Shown: positions 50,611 to 60,077 of the stretch, one piece after another
Numbering within the stretch: the first letter of the stretch is position 1
Layout: every line of letters begins with the position of its first letter
Origin: UBA11891 sp965658355
GTDB taxonomy: Bacteria > Bacteroidota > Bacteroidia > Flavobacteriales > Flavobacteriaceae
Direction: 5' to 3'
NCBI GenBank assembly: GCA_965658355.1
Contig: CBFHRX010000002.1
Location: forward strand, 1-64,000
DNA length: 64,000 nt
The notes under the pieces: model-generated
The model's input: the letters and a program-made list of their open reading frames with translations, nothing else
What the model was told of the DNA's origin: nothing
Databases searched by the model: none
Translations under genes and position numbers: made by a program

Positions 50611-53146
50611 TATTTCCCTAAAAAAAATAGTCTCAATTACTTTTTTCTGTCTATTCAGTGCGACAGCTCTATGGGGGCAAAATTCTGATTTTGTAAAAGG
50701 AAAACGATATATCATTGATAGTATTGAAGTCGTTGGGCTAAAAACATACAATGCCAAAACCGTTATTTCGTACAGCGGCCTCCGAAAAGGACAATTGGTT
50801 CAGGTGCCAGGAGAAGACATCAGCAATGTTATCAATAAATTGTGGAAGCTTGAGTTTTTTAGTGATATCAACTTTTATGTAACCAAAGTCGATGGCGACA
50901 AAATAAACTTACAACTAGAAATTGAAGAGTTGCCCACTCTTAGCGAAGTGAAAGTGACTGGACTCCCAAAAGGGAAAACAGAAACGATCATTAAAGAAAC
51001 TGAATTGACAGCAGGAAAAAAACTTTCAGAAAGTTTCCTGACCAACACCCGTAATTACATCGTCAACAAATACAAAAAAGAAGGATTCCTCAACACCAAA
51101 GTAGTCCTTAATACCATCGCAGACGACAGCCTTCCCGGTACAAACAACCTGAAAATGGTGGTGAAGGTAGATCGAGGAGAGCGAGTGAAAATAAAACAAA
51201 TAGATTTTGAAGGAAATGACGTTTTTGGAGATGCCAAACTTCGTAAAAAACTAAAAAATACTAAGAAGAAATTCCCCATGCGAGTCTGGAAGAAGTCTAA
51301 ATATATCGTTAAAGACTACGAAGAGGACAAACAAAACTTAATTGAATTTTATAAAGAGAAGGGATATCGGGATGCTCGTATCCTAACCGATTCTATCTTT
51401 TCTGATGATGAAGAGAGCCTTAGTATTCACATAAAAGTACAAGAAGGAGACCGTTATTACTTTGGAGATATTAGCTATTTAGGAAACTCTGCATACACCA
51501 ACAGTCAATTGAATCGGGTGCTCGGAATTGCCCCTGGAGACCCTTATAACGGCGTGCTGCTTAAAGAACGTATTCAGGATGAAAAACCTGATGCCAATGA
51601 CCTTTCTAATCTCTATCAGAACAACGGCTATTTATTTTCCAATATCAATGCTGTAGAGGTCAGTGCCGAGAACGACACCATTGACATGGAAATTCGAATT
51701 ACTGAGGGAAAACTCGCTCGTTTTAACAAGATATCTGTCATTGGAAATGACAAAACGAATGATCATGTTATTTTTCGTGAATTGAGAACCAAGCCAGGAG
51801 AGCTGTACAGTAAAGACAAGATCGTCCGAACGGTACGGGAACTTGGACAGCTGGGCTTCTTTGATGCAGAGCAGATCGCTCCCAACTTTAAGAATGTAGA
51901 TCCGAATAACGGAACCGTAGATATTGAGCTTGGCTTAGTCGAATCTGGAGCCAGTCAGATTGAATTGCAAGGTGGTTATGGAGGGGGCGGCTTTATCGGA
52001 ACCTTGGGCCTTTCCTTTAATAACTTTTCCATGCGCAATATTTTTAATAAAAAGGCTTATCGACCTTTGCCGATGGGAGATGGTCAAAGTTTAGCACTTC
52101 GGTTACAGGCAAGTCAATTCTATAGTACCTACAGTTTTAGTTTTTCAGAACCTTGGCTTGGAGGAAGACAACCCGTTCAGTTTTCAACATCTTTATCGCA
52201 TACAAATCAATTCCGTTATGACTTTTTTACCCGTCAAGCAGATAAAAGTCAATCTTTTGAAATAAGTGGAATTTCCATTGGTTTGGCGAAACGCTTAAAG
52301 GTTCCTGATGATTTCTTTACCCTCTCCCAATCCATCGCCTATCAGTACTACAACCTAAACAACTACTTTACAGGTTTGTTTACTTTTGGAAATGGAGAAG
52401 CAAGCAATTTGTCTTATACCATAGCCTTAAGTCGTAACAACACCTATACAAACCCTATTTTCCCTACCGGAGGCTCCAGTTTTTCTATCTCGGCAAAACT
52501 AACCCCTCCTTTTTCACTCTTTAGCGATATTGATTATGCTGATCTTGAAAACCAGCCTGAGTTTCAAGACTTACAAGGAAATGTCCTCCAAGATAGAGTT
52601 GATCAAGAAAGATTCCGCTGGTTGGAATACTACAAACTGAAATTCAACGGGACATGGTATACTTCACTTATCGGAAAACTAGTCTTAAAAACACAAACTG
52701 ACTTTGGTTTTATAGGAGCCTATAATCCAGATCGTGGTTTTATTCCTTTTGAGCGTTTTTACCTCGGGGGTGATGGAATGGCAAACTTCGCAATGGATGG
52801 TAGAGAAAACATCGCCTTAAGAGGGTATGAAAATCAATCTCTATCTAGTAGAGACGGCTCTATAATCTATAATAAATTCTCTTTGGAATTAAGATACCCG
52901 GTCACCCTAAAACCCTCTGCTTCTATTTATGCACTTTCTTTCCTCGAAGCAGGAAATGGATATGACAGTTTTAGAGCTTTCAATCCTTTTGAATCCAAGC
53001 GATCTGCAGGTGCGGGAGTTCGGATTTTTATGCCGGCTTTTGGACTACTGGGAATTGACTTCGGATATGGATTTGACAATCCTGACCCCAATTCCAGTGA
53101 AGCCAATGGGTGGGAAACCCATTTCATAATTGGACAAAACTTCTAA
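50603..53146 (+). CDS. bamA: Outer-membrane protein assembly factor BamA
   Basis: Core of the machine that folds beta-barrels into the outer membrane. The ATG at 50603 gives MHSISLKKIVSITFFCLFSA and a signal peptide ending LWGQ; earlier codons lie in uppS. The 847-residue protein has five POTRA-like repeats in residues about 30-420 (IDSIEVVGLKTYNAKTVISY, IKQIDFEGNDVFGDAKLRKK, FGDISYLGNSAYTNSQLNRV, FNKISVIGNDKTNDHVIFRE), then the barrel with SFSEPWLGGRQPVQFS and a late GYGFDNP, and a terminal IIGQNF. Confidence 0.95.
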   Translation: MHSISLKKIVSITFFCLFSATALWGQNSDFVKGKRYIIDSIEVVGLKTYNAKTVISYSGLRKGQLVQVPGEDISNVINKLWKLEFFSDINFYVTKVDGDKINLQLEIEELPTLSEVKVTGLPKGKTETIIKETELTAGKKLSESFLTNTRNYIVNKYKKEGFLNTKVVLNTIADDSLPGTNNLKMVVKVDRGERVKIKQIDFEGNDVFGDAKLRKKLKNTKKKFPMRVWKKSKYIVKDYEEDKQNLIEFYKEKGYRDARILTDSIFSDDEESLSIHIKVQEGDRYYFGDISYLGNSAYTNSQLNRVLGIAPGDPYNGVLLKERIQDEKPDANDLSNLYQNNGYLFSNINAVEVSAENDTIDMEIRITEGKLARFNKISVIGNDKTNDHVIFRELRTKPGELYSKDKIVRTVRELGQLGFFDAEQIAPNFKNVDPNNGTVDIELGLVESGASQIELQGGYGGGGFIGTLGLSFNNFSMRNIFNKKAYRPLPMGDGQSLALRLQASQFYSTYSFSFSEPWLGGRQPVQFSTSLSHTNQFRYDFFTRQADKSQSFEISGISIGLAKRLKVPDDFFTLSQSIAYQYYNLNNYFTGLFTFGNGEASNLSYTIALSRNNTYTNPIFPTGGSSFSISAKLTPPFSLFSDIDYADLENQPEFQDLQGNVLQDRVDQERFRWLEYYKLKFNGTWYTSLIGKLVLKTQTDFGFIGAYNPDRGFIPFERFYLGGDGMANFAMDGRENIALRGYENQSLSSRDGSIIYNKFSLELRYPVTLKPSASIYALSFLEAGNGYDSFRAFNPFESKRSAGAGVRIFMPAFGLLGIDFGYGFDNPDPNSSEANGWETHFIIGQNF

Positions 53147-53193
53147 AATATAACGCTCTTTTTTGCGTTTATAGTATAGATAATTTCCTGAAT

Positions 53194-53775
53194 ATGCGTA
53201 CGTTTTATCCTATTTTCTTTTTATTGAGTCTTGTGCTTCTAAGCCCTCTTTCCGCACAACGTGGAACAAGAGTTGGCTATATAGACATGGATATAATCCT
53301 ACAAAATATATCAGAATACAAAAAAGCAAGCTTGCTTCTGGATCAAAAAATTGAAGAGTGGAAAAAAGAAATAGAACTTAAAAAAATAGAATTAGGACAA
53401 TTGCAAGACCAACTCAATGCGGAAAGGGTCCTCTTAACACCTGAACTCATCGCCGATAGAGAATTAGAAATAAAAGACTTTGCTGGAGAAGTAGTCAGCT
53501 TGCAAGAGAAAAGATTTGGTCCTAGAGGAGATCGGATTACGCAAAGAGATAGACTGTTAAAACCCATTCAAGATCAGGTCCTAACAGTGGTAAGAACGAT
53601 TGCCAAAGAAAGGAAATACGATTACATATTTGACAGATCTGCAGACGTTGTTATGCTGTATTCTTCAAAAATTTACGATATTAGCGACTTGGTTTTAAAA
53701 CGCATCAACGCACAGCAAAAGCGGAAGGCCCGAAACGAAAAACTAAAAGCCATAAAAGAGAAACTCAAAAACTAA
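53194..53775 (+). CDS. OmpH/Skp-family periplasmic chaperone (first copy)
   Basis: A 193-residue Skp-like holdase for outer-membrane proteins. The ATG at 53194 gives MRTFYPIFFLLSLVLLSPLS and a signal peptide; the frame upstream lies in bamA. The mature protein starts RGTRVGYIDMDIILQNISEY, then a long coiled-coil arm rich in Lys, Glu and Gln, and a C-terminal YDYIFDRSADVVMLYSSKIY. A basic tail (KRKARNEKLKAIKEKLKN) distinguishes it from the second copy. Confidence 0.91.
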   Translation: MRTFYPIFFLLSLVLLSPLSAQRGTRVGYIDMDIILQNISEYKKASLLLDQKIEEWKKEIELKKIELGQLQDQLNAERVLLTPELIADRELEIKDFAGEVVSLQEKRFGPRGDRITQRDRLLKPIQDQVLTVVRTIAKERKYDYIFDRSADVVMLYSSKIYDISDLVLKRINAQQKRKARNEKLKAIKEKLKN

Positions 53776-53799
53776 TACCTTTTTATCAAAGTAATAATT

Positions 53800-54303
53800 A
53801 TGAAACAATTGAAACAACTTCTTACTGTAGCCTTTTTGTCTATCGCTACCCTAACTACGGCACAATCTAAAGTTGCGCATATTGAAGTTCAAAAGCTTAT
53901 TAGCGAAATGCCAGAAGTGATTGCCGCTCAAAAAGAAATTTCCGAATTGGAAAAAACCTATTCTACTGACTTAGAGAATTCCGTTAAAGAATACCAAACC
54001 AAAGCACAAACGTATGCCGCTGATGCTGAAAATCAAACTGAGATCATCAACCAAAAGAGACGTACTGAGCTGGAAGGGATTCAACAATCCTTAGAGCAGT
54101 TTCGTCAGCAAGCAGCACAAGACCTTCAAAAGAAACAAGTAGAGATGATGCGTCCCCTTTACGAAAAAGCGCGTACCGCAATTGAAAAAGTAGCTGCCGC
54201 ACAAGGATTTGACTATGTCCTTGATTCTTCTGCTGGTGGAAGTGTTATTATGTCCAAAGGAAAAGACCTTTTGGCTGATGTCAAAAAAGAGTTAGGATTC
54301 TAA
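53800..54303 (+). CDS. OmpH/Skp-family periplasmic chaperone (second copy)
   Basis: A 167-residue paralogue with signal peptide (MKQLKQLLTVAFLSIATLTT). Typical Skp layout: SKVAHIEVQKLISEMPEVIA, long coiled coil, then FDYVLDSSAGGSVIMSKGKD. It begins 24 bases after the first copy and is the last gene before a terminator, closing the bamA block. Confidence 0.92.
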   Translation: MKQLKQLLTVAFLSIATLTTAQSKVAHIEVQKLISEMPEVIAAQKEISELEKTYSTDLENSVKEYQTKAQTYAADAENQTEIINQKRRTELEGIQQSLEQFRQQAAQDLQKKQVEMMRPLYEKARTAIEKVAAAQGFDYVLDSSAGGSVIMSKGKDLLADVKKELGF

Positions 54304-54327
54304 GAATACAATTCTACGACACCCTAC

Positions 54328-54362
54328 AAAAGACGGCTTCAATTAAAGGCCGTTTTTTTTTT
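54328..54362 (+). terminator. Intrinsic terminator after the second ompH
   Basis: ACGGC (54333-54337) pairs with GCCGT (54349-54353) around an 11-base loop and is followed by a run of nine or more T. It ends at the stop of the convergent carbonic anhydrase-like gene. Confidence 0.7.
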
Positions 54363-54363
54363 G

Positions 54364-54879
54364 CTATTCATCTGTAAACCAAGAAGCGTAGGTGATATAA
54401 TTGCTCGCAATGCGCTCTATTTCTCCCTCTAATAATGCTTTGGAAGTAGGTTTTAAAAATCGAGCCGGAACCCCCGCAAAAACACTTCCTGGAGGAACTA
54501 TTGTTTTCTTAGGCAAAACGCTGCCAGCCGCAATGATACTTCCCTTCCCTATCACACAATCATCCATAATGATGCTACCCATACCAATGAGTACTTTGTC
54601 TTCAATAGTACAGCCGTGTACCAAAGCATTATGGCCAATGGACACATCATTCCCAATAGTAGTAGCAGATTTTTCGAAAGTACCGTGGATCACAACACCA
54701 TCTTGAATGTTTACCCGATCGCCTATCTGAATGCTATTGACATCGCCCCTTACAACAGCCTGATACCACACAGAACAATGAGAACCCATGTCAACTTCTC
54801 CTATTAAGGTTGCGTTTTCAGCGATAAAACATTCAGAACCGTATTGTGGCGTAAAACCACGTACTGTTTTTAAAAGCAT
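54364..54879 (-). CDS. Gamma-carbonic anhydrase-family hexapeptide protein
   Basis: A 171-residue left-handed beta-helix protein. Hexapeptide repeats such as IQIGDRVNIQDGVVI and CTIEDKVLIGMGSIIMDDC fill most of it. His65, His83 and His88 (VIHGT, IGHNALVHGC) are the zinc ligands of gamma-carbonic anhydrases. Family members include true carbonic anhydrases and acyltransferase-like proteins, so activity is not assured. It is convergent with the ompH gene, sharing the terminator region. Confidence 0.88.
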   Translation of the reverse strand: MLLKTVRGFTPQYGSECFIAENATLIGEVDMGSHCSVWYQAVVRGDVNSIQIGDRVNIQDGVVIHGTFEKSATTIGNDVSIGHNALVHGCTIEDKVLIGMGSIIMDDCVIGKGSIIAAGSVLPKKTIVPPGSVFAGVPARFLKPTSKALLEGEIERIASNYITYASWFTDE

Positions 54880-54944
54880 TTTTTTTTACTAAAACTACTG
54901 CTTTTTAAAGACAGTTGCTAGTGGGCTATTCCTATAGACTTTTG

Positions 54945-54952
54945 TAGTTTTG
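54945..54952 (+). promoter_or_regulatory. Possible -7 box of the nfu promoter
   Basis: TAGTTTTG, an exact TAnnTTTG match, 25 bases before the ATG at 54978. The nearest TTG (54915-54917) is spaced 27 bases away, longer than usual. Confidence 0.35.
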
Positions 54953-54977
54953 AACAGTGCTATAAAAAACAGAAAAA

Positions 54978-55868
54978 ATGAATCGCTACTCAGTTCAAGG
55001 TCGATGCAAAAAAGAAAATGCGATTGCCCAATTTTCAGTCAATCCCCCACTACCCATTCAAAAATCATTTCATTTTAAAACGATCGATGATGCCAAAGAA
55101 GCCCCTTTGGTCCAGCAGTTGTTTTATTTGCCTTTTGTAAAGTCTGTCAGCCTGGAAGCAGAGACATTAAAGATAGAACGCTTTAATATCCTAGAATGGG
55201 AAGAGGTACTAACAGAGGTAGCCTCTCAGTTAGAAAACTATCTCAACGAGGGAGGAGCGATCTTAAACGAAACCCTTGAAGCAAAGCAAGTCCCGGTAAC
55301 AGTCTATGCAGAACAGACTCCAAACCCTTCGGTTATGAAGTTTGTGGCCAATAAAATGTTGGTAGAAGAACTTCAAGAATACAAAAGTATTGACGACACA
55401 GAAAATGCCCCTTTAGCCCAAGCTCTTTTTCACTTTGCTTTTGTAAAGGAAGTCTTCATTGACAGCAATTATATTTCGATTACCAAGTACGATGTAGCGG
55501 AATGGGACTCCATTACTATGGAGATACGAGAATTTATAAGAACCCATCTTGCAGAAGGCAAAAAGGTCATCAAAGCGCCTAAAAAAACGAAAACGACTAT
55601 CCAAGAGGCACCAACGATAGAGAGAACTCCTAAAGAACAGCAGATCATAAATATCCTAGACGAATATATCAAGCCTGCTGTTGCCTCCGATGGCGGCAAT
55701 ATCGCTTTTTCTCAATACGACGCTTCCTCTAAAGTTGTTGAAGTAGTTCTCCAAGGAGCTTGTAGCGGCTGTCCTTCCTCTACATTTACACTCAAGAATG
55801 GCATTGAAAATATGCTCAAAGAGATGATGCCTGGAGAAATCAATAGCGTTTCTGCCATAAACGGATAA
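54978..55868 (+). CDS. Nfu-type Fe-S scaffold with duplicated N-terminal domain
   Basis: A 296-residue Fe-S cluster carrier. Two Nfu N-terminal domains are seen in tandem: one around residues 30-90 (FKTIDDAKEAPLVQQLFYLP) and one around 105-200 (EQTPNPSVMKFVANKMLV, SIDDTENAPLAQALFHFAFV). The C-terminal NifU-like domain has VASDGGNIAFSQYD and Cys262-x-x-Cys265 in CSGCPSSTFTLKNGI, the cluster-holding pair. It is coupled to the DUF255 gene, 2 bases apart. Confidence 0.9.
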   Translation: MNRYSVQGRCKKENAIAQFSVNPPLPIQKSFHFKTIDDAKEAPLVQQLFYLPFVKSVSLEAETLKIERFNILEWEEVLTEVASQLENYLNEGGAILNETLEAKQVPVTVYAEQTPNPSVMKFVANKMLVEELQEYKSIDDTENAPLAQALFHFAFVKEVFIDSNYISITKYDVAEWDSITMEIREFIRTHLAEGKKVIKAPKKTKTTIQEAPTIERTPKEQQIINILDEYIKPAVASDGGNIAFSQYDASSKVVEVVLQGACSGCPSSTFTLKNGIENMLKEMMPGEINSVSAING

Positions 55869-55870
55869 AA

Positions 55871-57913
55871 GTGGCAAGCAGCAATATACTCGGCTTCGAA
55901 AACAGCCCTTACTTGCTGCAACATGCGGACAACCCCGTTTATTGGCAAACCTGGGAGAAAACAGATTTTCAATCCCTGCAAAAAAACAACAGCCTCTTGC
56001 TTATAAGCATTGGGTATGCTACCTGTCATTGGTGCCATGTTATGGAGCGGGAGTGTTTTGAATCTGAATCTGTGGCCGACTATATGAATGCCCACTTCCA
56101 CAACATCAAAATAGACCGCGAAGAACGCCCCGACTTGGATCAAATCTACATGCAAGCTTTGCAGCTCCTCACAGGTCAAGGGGGGTGGCCTTTAAACATA
56201 GTAGCACTTCCTGACGGCCGTCCCATATGGGGCTGCACCTATCTGCCAAAAGAGCAATGGATGGCGTCACTAAAAAAACTGGTCGCGCTGCAAAATGAAA
56301 AACCAGAACACCTAATCGAATACGCTTCTCAGTTTGAAAAAGGCCTTTTAGAAAGCCAGAAACCCTTAGTTGAAACGGAAGCAAAGAAAAGAATCGCATT
56401 TCCGGAGTACATCTCCCAAATGCTTGAGGGCAAAGACTCCGAATGGGGTGGTTTTAGGGCCCCTAAATTTCCTATGCCCGTACAACTGAGTGCCTTTCAA
56501 ACAGCTGCTTATTTATACAAGGACGAAGCGTCACAGCAACATGTTGCTACAACCCTAAGTAGGATTTGCTTGGGAGGCCTCTACGATGCTGTAGAAGGAG
56601 GTTTTTCACGGTATTCAGTTGATGAACGCTGGCATGTCCCCCATTTCGAAAAGATGGGATATGACAATGGCCAACTGCTCAGCCTCCTATCAGACGCCTA
56701 TCTAAAGGATTCAAACCCACTGTATCTTGATCGAATCAACAGCACCTTTGAATTTATTCAACATACTCTTTTACAAGAAAGTGGCGGCTTTTCCTGCGCC
56801 CTAGATGCTGATAGTCTTAACCCTGATGGGAAACTAGAAGAAGGTGCCTATTATGTCTGGGAAAAAGAAGCGCTACACCTCTTATTAGGAGAAGAGTATC
56901 CTTTATTTGAGCAGTTTTACAACAATCAAGAAAGCGGCTTCTGGGAAGACTCTAAATATGTTCTTTTTCAAACTCTTCCTGAAAAAGACTTTGCAGCGCA
57001 GCATCAAATACCGCTTGATCGTTTCCTGGTGAAAAGAAATAAATGGCGTCAGATACTTTTGCAAGCACGCCTACAACGCCCACAGCCTTTGATTGATACC
57101 AAAATAATAGCCTCATGGAATGCACTGATCATCTCGGGCCTTTGTAAAGCCAATCGAACGACTTATAATCCTACTATCGAAAGCTGTGCCAAACAGGCCC
57201 TTCACTTTATACAACACGAAATGATCCGCAAAGACGGAAAACTAGTACGGGTTTGGAAGAAAGATAAAGAAGCCTTTTTAGAGGATTATGCATTGGTGAT
57301 ACAAGCCTTCATTACAGCCTATCAAAGTTTTTTTGACACGTCGTATTTACTCCTCGCCAAAACACTTTTTGAATACTGTCTAGAACATTTTTACAATACA
57401 GAAACCTCATTTTTCTATTTTAAAAATAAAAAAGAAACAGACAGTCTCTTTAATCCCATTGAAATAGAAGATAATGTCATCCCTTCTTCCAATGCAGTAA
57501 TGACTGAAAATCAATGGCTATTAGGTCGGTATTTTGTCTTACCTCAATGGAAAATGGAAGCCAAAAATAGAGTCGCTTTAATGCAGCCTCAAATTGCCCA
57601 CTATCCCAAAGGCTATGGCCTGTGGATTCAATTGGGATTGCTGTTTGAGAAAACAGAAGTAGAGCTGGTTATTACAGGTCCAGAGGCTGCTGATCACGCT
57701 TCTCTATTTGTGAGGCAATATCAGCCACAGCTTTGCATTGCTATATGCAATTCACACGAAGAAGCCGCTAAAATTCCTTGTACGGAAAATCGCTTTGTAG
57801 CAAACACAACACAATTTTATGTCTGTCAAAACCAAAGTTGTCTACTCCCTACCCAAAACAAAAATAAAGCCTTAGAACAATTGGAGAAAGCGCTTAAGAC
57901 TTCGGTGGCGTAG
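55871..57913 (+). CDS. DUF255 thioredoxin-domain protein (YyaL/SPATA20 type)
   Basis: A 680-residue protein with an N-terminal thioredoxin-like DUF255 domain (NSPYLLQHADNPVYWQTW, Cys52-His-Trp-Cys55-His56 in TCHWCHVMER) and a C-terminal (alpha/alpha)6-barrel of the glycosidase/epimerase superfamily (GGFSRYSVDERWHVPHFEKM, ALDADSLNP, EDYALVIQAFI). GTG at 55871 is the likely start. The physiological role is not settled. It shares a transcript with the nfu gene and overlaps tsaB by 20 bases at the 3' end. Confidence 0.89.
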   Translation: MASSNILGFENSPYLLQHADNPVYWQTWEKTDFQSLQKNNSLLLISIGYATCHWCHVMERECFESESVADYMNAHFHNIKIDREERPDLDQIYMQALQLLTGQGGWPLNIVALPDGRPIWGCTYLPKEQWMASLKKLVALQNEKPEHLIEYASQFEKGLLESQKPLVETEAKKRIAFPEYISQMLEGKDSEWGGFRAPKFPMPVQLSAFQTAAYLYKDEASQQHVATTLSRICLGGLYDAVEGGFSRYSVDERWHVPHFEKMGYDNGQLLSLLSDAYLKDSNPLYLDRINSTFEFIQHTLLQESGGFSCALDADSLNPDGKLEEGAYYVWEKEALHLLLGEEYPLFEQFYNNQESGFWEDSKYVLFQTLPEKDFAAQHQIPLDRFLVKRNKWRQILLQARLQRPQPLIDTKIIASWNALIISGLCKANRTTYNPTIESCAKQALHFIQHEMIRKDGKLVRVWKKDKEAFLEDYALVIQAFITAYQSFFDTSYLLLAKTLFEYCLEHFYNTETSFFYFKNKKETDSLFNPIEIEDNVIPSSNAVMTENQWLLGRYFVLPQWKMEAKNRVALMQPQIAHYPKGYGLWIQLGLLFEKTEVELVITGPEAADHASLFVRQYQPQLCIAICNSHEEAAKIPCTENRFVANTTQFYVCQNQSCLLPTQNKNKALEQLEKALKTSVA

Positions 57914-58571
57914 TGTAAAATTCTTTTAAATAAAAGGGTTCAAAATAAGCCAGATCCTCAAATTCGGCTGCTTTAAATCGCGCTGTTGCCAAAGCAATCA
58001 TCTGCTGAACAGAAGGCTCTTTTATACTTAAATTAAAATTGGCATTGGGATGTGAAAGCAGCTTTTGAAATTTTTCTTGTCCATCGCCCACAAAATAACA
58101 AGGCTTTTCCTCAAGATAATTTGCAAAAGAAGTGGGCTCTAAAATCTCTGCCCAGGGTTCCTTGATAAGTTGGCCCATTTCATCAAATACAGCTGTATAG
58201 GCTTCCATCCGACGCGCGTCAATTAAAGGAATCGTATAGGAGGGCTGTTGGGAGGGGCTCTTTTGGGCTAGCATTTCCAAGCTTCCAACTGATAACAATG
58301 GCAGATCCAATGCTAAACAAAGGCCTTTGGCTGCAGCCACACCAATTCGCAAGCCTGTATAGGAGCCTGGCCCTTTACCAACCACAATCCCCTCTACATC
58401 CTGTACGCCAAGTGATGCTTTTTCTAGTACTGACTGGATAAAGGGATGGAGTTTTTCTGCGTGGCTAAACGAAACTTCGCTCAATTCCTGAATAGCCAAT
58501 AGTGTCCCTTCATTACTGATTCCTACTGAACAATTCTTGCTGGATGTTTCTATGTATAAAAGAACTGACAT
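57894..58571 (-). CDS. tsaB: tRNA threonylcarbamoyladenosine biosynthesis protein TsaB
   Basis: Partner of TsaD and TsaE in making t6A37 of ANN-decoding tRNAs. The ATG at 58571 gives MSVLLYIETSSKNCSVGISN; 15 earlier in-frame codons run through the terminator hairpin. The 225-residue protein has FSHAEKLHPFIQSVLEKAS and VVGKGPGSYTGLRIGVAAAK, the diagnostic TsaB block. Only 11 bases separate its ATG from the T-run of that terminator, so it must be read through or have a promoter inside the upstream gene. Confidence 0.93.
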   Translation of the reverse strand: MSVLLYIETSSKNCSVGISNEGTLLAIQELSEVSFSHAEKLHPFIQSVLEKASLGVQDVEGIVVGKGPGSYTGLRIGVAAAKGLCLALDLPLLSVGSLEMLAQKSPSQQPSYTIPLIDARRMEAYTAVFDEMGQLIKEPWAEILEPTSFANYLEEKPCYFVGDGQEKFQKLLSHPNANFNLSIKEPSVQQMIALATARFKAAEFEDLAYFEPFYLKEFYTTPPKS

Positions 58572-58582
58572 TTGGCAAAAAT

Positions 58583-58611
58583 AAAAAACCCCTTCCGTGT
58601 GGAAGGGGTTT
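58583..58611 (-). terminator. Intrinsic terminator of the efflux operon
   Basis: Minus strand AAACCCCTTCC pairs perfectly with GGAAGGGGTTT (58611-58601 and 58596-58586) around a 4-base loop, and is followed by more T. It lies 19 bases after the TolC-family stop and 11 bases before the tsaB ATG. Confidence 0.85.
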
Positions 58612-58630
58612 CTCAACTATTTTTGCCTGA

Positions 58631-60058
58631 TTAATTTATTTCTAAGGGCAAGCCAAAATAAAACTCGACCACTTTTAACTTGAATACATAATCAAATTTT
58701 GAACGGATGGCATCCGATACTGCAGCTTCATAGCGTTGCTTAGCCTGAACATAGTCAAAGGAATTCATGGCACCTGCTTGAAAGCGTTCAAAAGCATCGT
58801 CTGCTGCACGACGTGTTGCGTTTTCTGTTTTAAGGGAAGCTTCATATAATTTATACGCTCCTTTTGAATCATTAAAAGCTTGATTTACAGCCGTTTCTAA
58901 ATCCAGCTGCTGTTGCTCAGAGAATGTTTTGCTTCGCTCCACATTGACCTTTGATCGTTTTACGGCATTACTCAAAGTCTTTCCATTGAATACAGGGATG
59001 GAAAGTTGCAAGCCGAAATTGTGCCCATCGTAAAGTGAAAATTGATCTGCAAAAGATAAAGGAGGTGCGATAGTTTGCTCCTCAAAGTCTCTCACAACCA
59101 AATCTCCAGTCCCCGCAACATAGCCTAATGGCACGGTATTAAAGACTCCAGAACCGATTAACCGATCGTTATAGGTAATACGGGTACTGTATGAGTAAAA
59201 GCCTGAAAGCCTAGGGTATAAAGCCCCTTTGGCAATATCAAGATCTTTTTGAGCAATTTCAATGTTTGTTTCTGCTAATTTTACATCATTCCTAAAGGTC
59301 TTGGCTTTTTCAAATATCACTTTAGGATCTTGTTCTAAAATTGTTGGAAAAGGAAGATTGAAATCTTCTAATTCTATCTCAAAATTATCGTAATCTGTGA
59401 TTAGCAGTAGTTGAGCTAAGTTAATTTTACCGAGTCTATAATTATTCTCAGCTTGTATTAGGGACTGCTCTTGGGTAGCTAGATTCGCCTCTAATTCATA
59501 TAAATCACGCGGTGTCAATACACCTGCTTCTACCAATTCCTTTGTCCGCTCTAATTCAATTTGAGTCGTTTCAATCTGTTTTTCTTGAACCGTTACAATC
59601 TCTTTATTGAGAACTAATTGAAGATAGGCATTTGCGACAAACAAGCTAATATCATCTGCCATATCAGCTAGTTGATACTGCTGGGCGAGAATGTTTAATT
59701 GTGCCCGTCTGTACCGATTGATGTTTTGCAAACCATTGAAAATATCGATCCCAACATTCCCCTGAAATGAGGAAAACTCAGTAGTAAGGTTTTCTAAAAG
59801 CCCTGTTGTAATATTTTGGTTCAATCCATTGTTCCAGATATGGGAGGCGGATAAATTTACAGTTGGTAAAAAGTTACCTATCGCATTGAGCTTATCGATA
59901 CCTGCATTCTGAAGGTCTAATTGGGACTGTTTGATGCTAATATTTTTCTCAAGTGCTAGGCTAACACAATCTTCTAATGAGAGTGGGGCTGTCTGTGCTT
60001 GTAGGGACATAAACCCTAAACATAATAAGCCTAAAAATAAAATCGTTATTCTTGTCAT
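58631..60058 (-). CDS. TolC-family outer-membrane efflux protein
   Basis: A 475-residue trimeric export channel. The ATG at 60058 gives MTRITILFLGLLCLGFMSLQ and a signal peptide ending AQ. The core shows the internally repeated OEP pattern: PLSLEDCVSLALEKNISIKQ, then long helices with ELERTKELVEAGVLTPRDL and NAVKRSKVNVERSKTFSEQQ. It ends VEFYFGLPLEIN. It is the last gene of the five-gene efflux operon and would join the adaptor and MacB-like transporter across the periplasm. Confidence 0.93.
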   Translation of the reverse strand: MTRITILFLGLLCLGFMSLQAQTAPLSLEDCVSLALEKNISIKQSQLDLQNAGIDKLNAIGNFLPTVNLSASHIWNNGLNQNITTGLLENLTTEFSSFQGNVGIDIFNGLQNINRYRRAQLNILAQQYQLADMADDISLFVANAYLQLVLNKEIVTVQEKQIETTQIELERTKELVEAGVLTPRDLYELEANLATQEQSLIQAENNYRLGKINLAQLLLITDYDNFEIELEDFNLPFPTILEQDPKVIFEKAKTFRNDVKLAETNIEIAQKDLDIAKGALYPRLSGFYSYSTRITYNDRLIGSGVFNTVPLGYVAGTGDLVVRDFEEQTIAPPLSFADQFSLYDGHNFGLQLSIPVFNGKTLSNAVKRSKVNVERSKTFSEQQQLDLETAVNQAFNDSKGAYKLYEASLKTENATRRAADDAFERFQAGAMNSFDYVQAKQRYEAAVSDAIRSKFDYVFKLKVVEFYFGLPLEIN

Positions 60059-60077
60059 GGTCAAGTTATTTGTGGGT

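Noticed and set aside
53147..53193. Possible hairpin (AACGC/GCGTT) after bamA
   Set aside because: The stem is only 5 bp with no T-run following, and the ompH genes seem cotranscribed with bamA.
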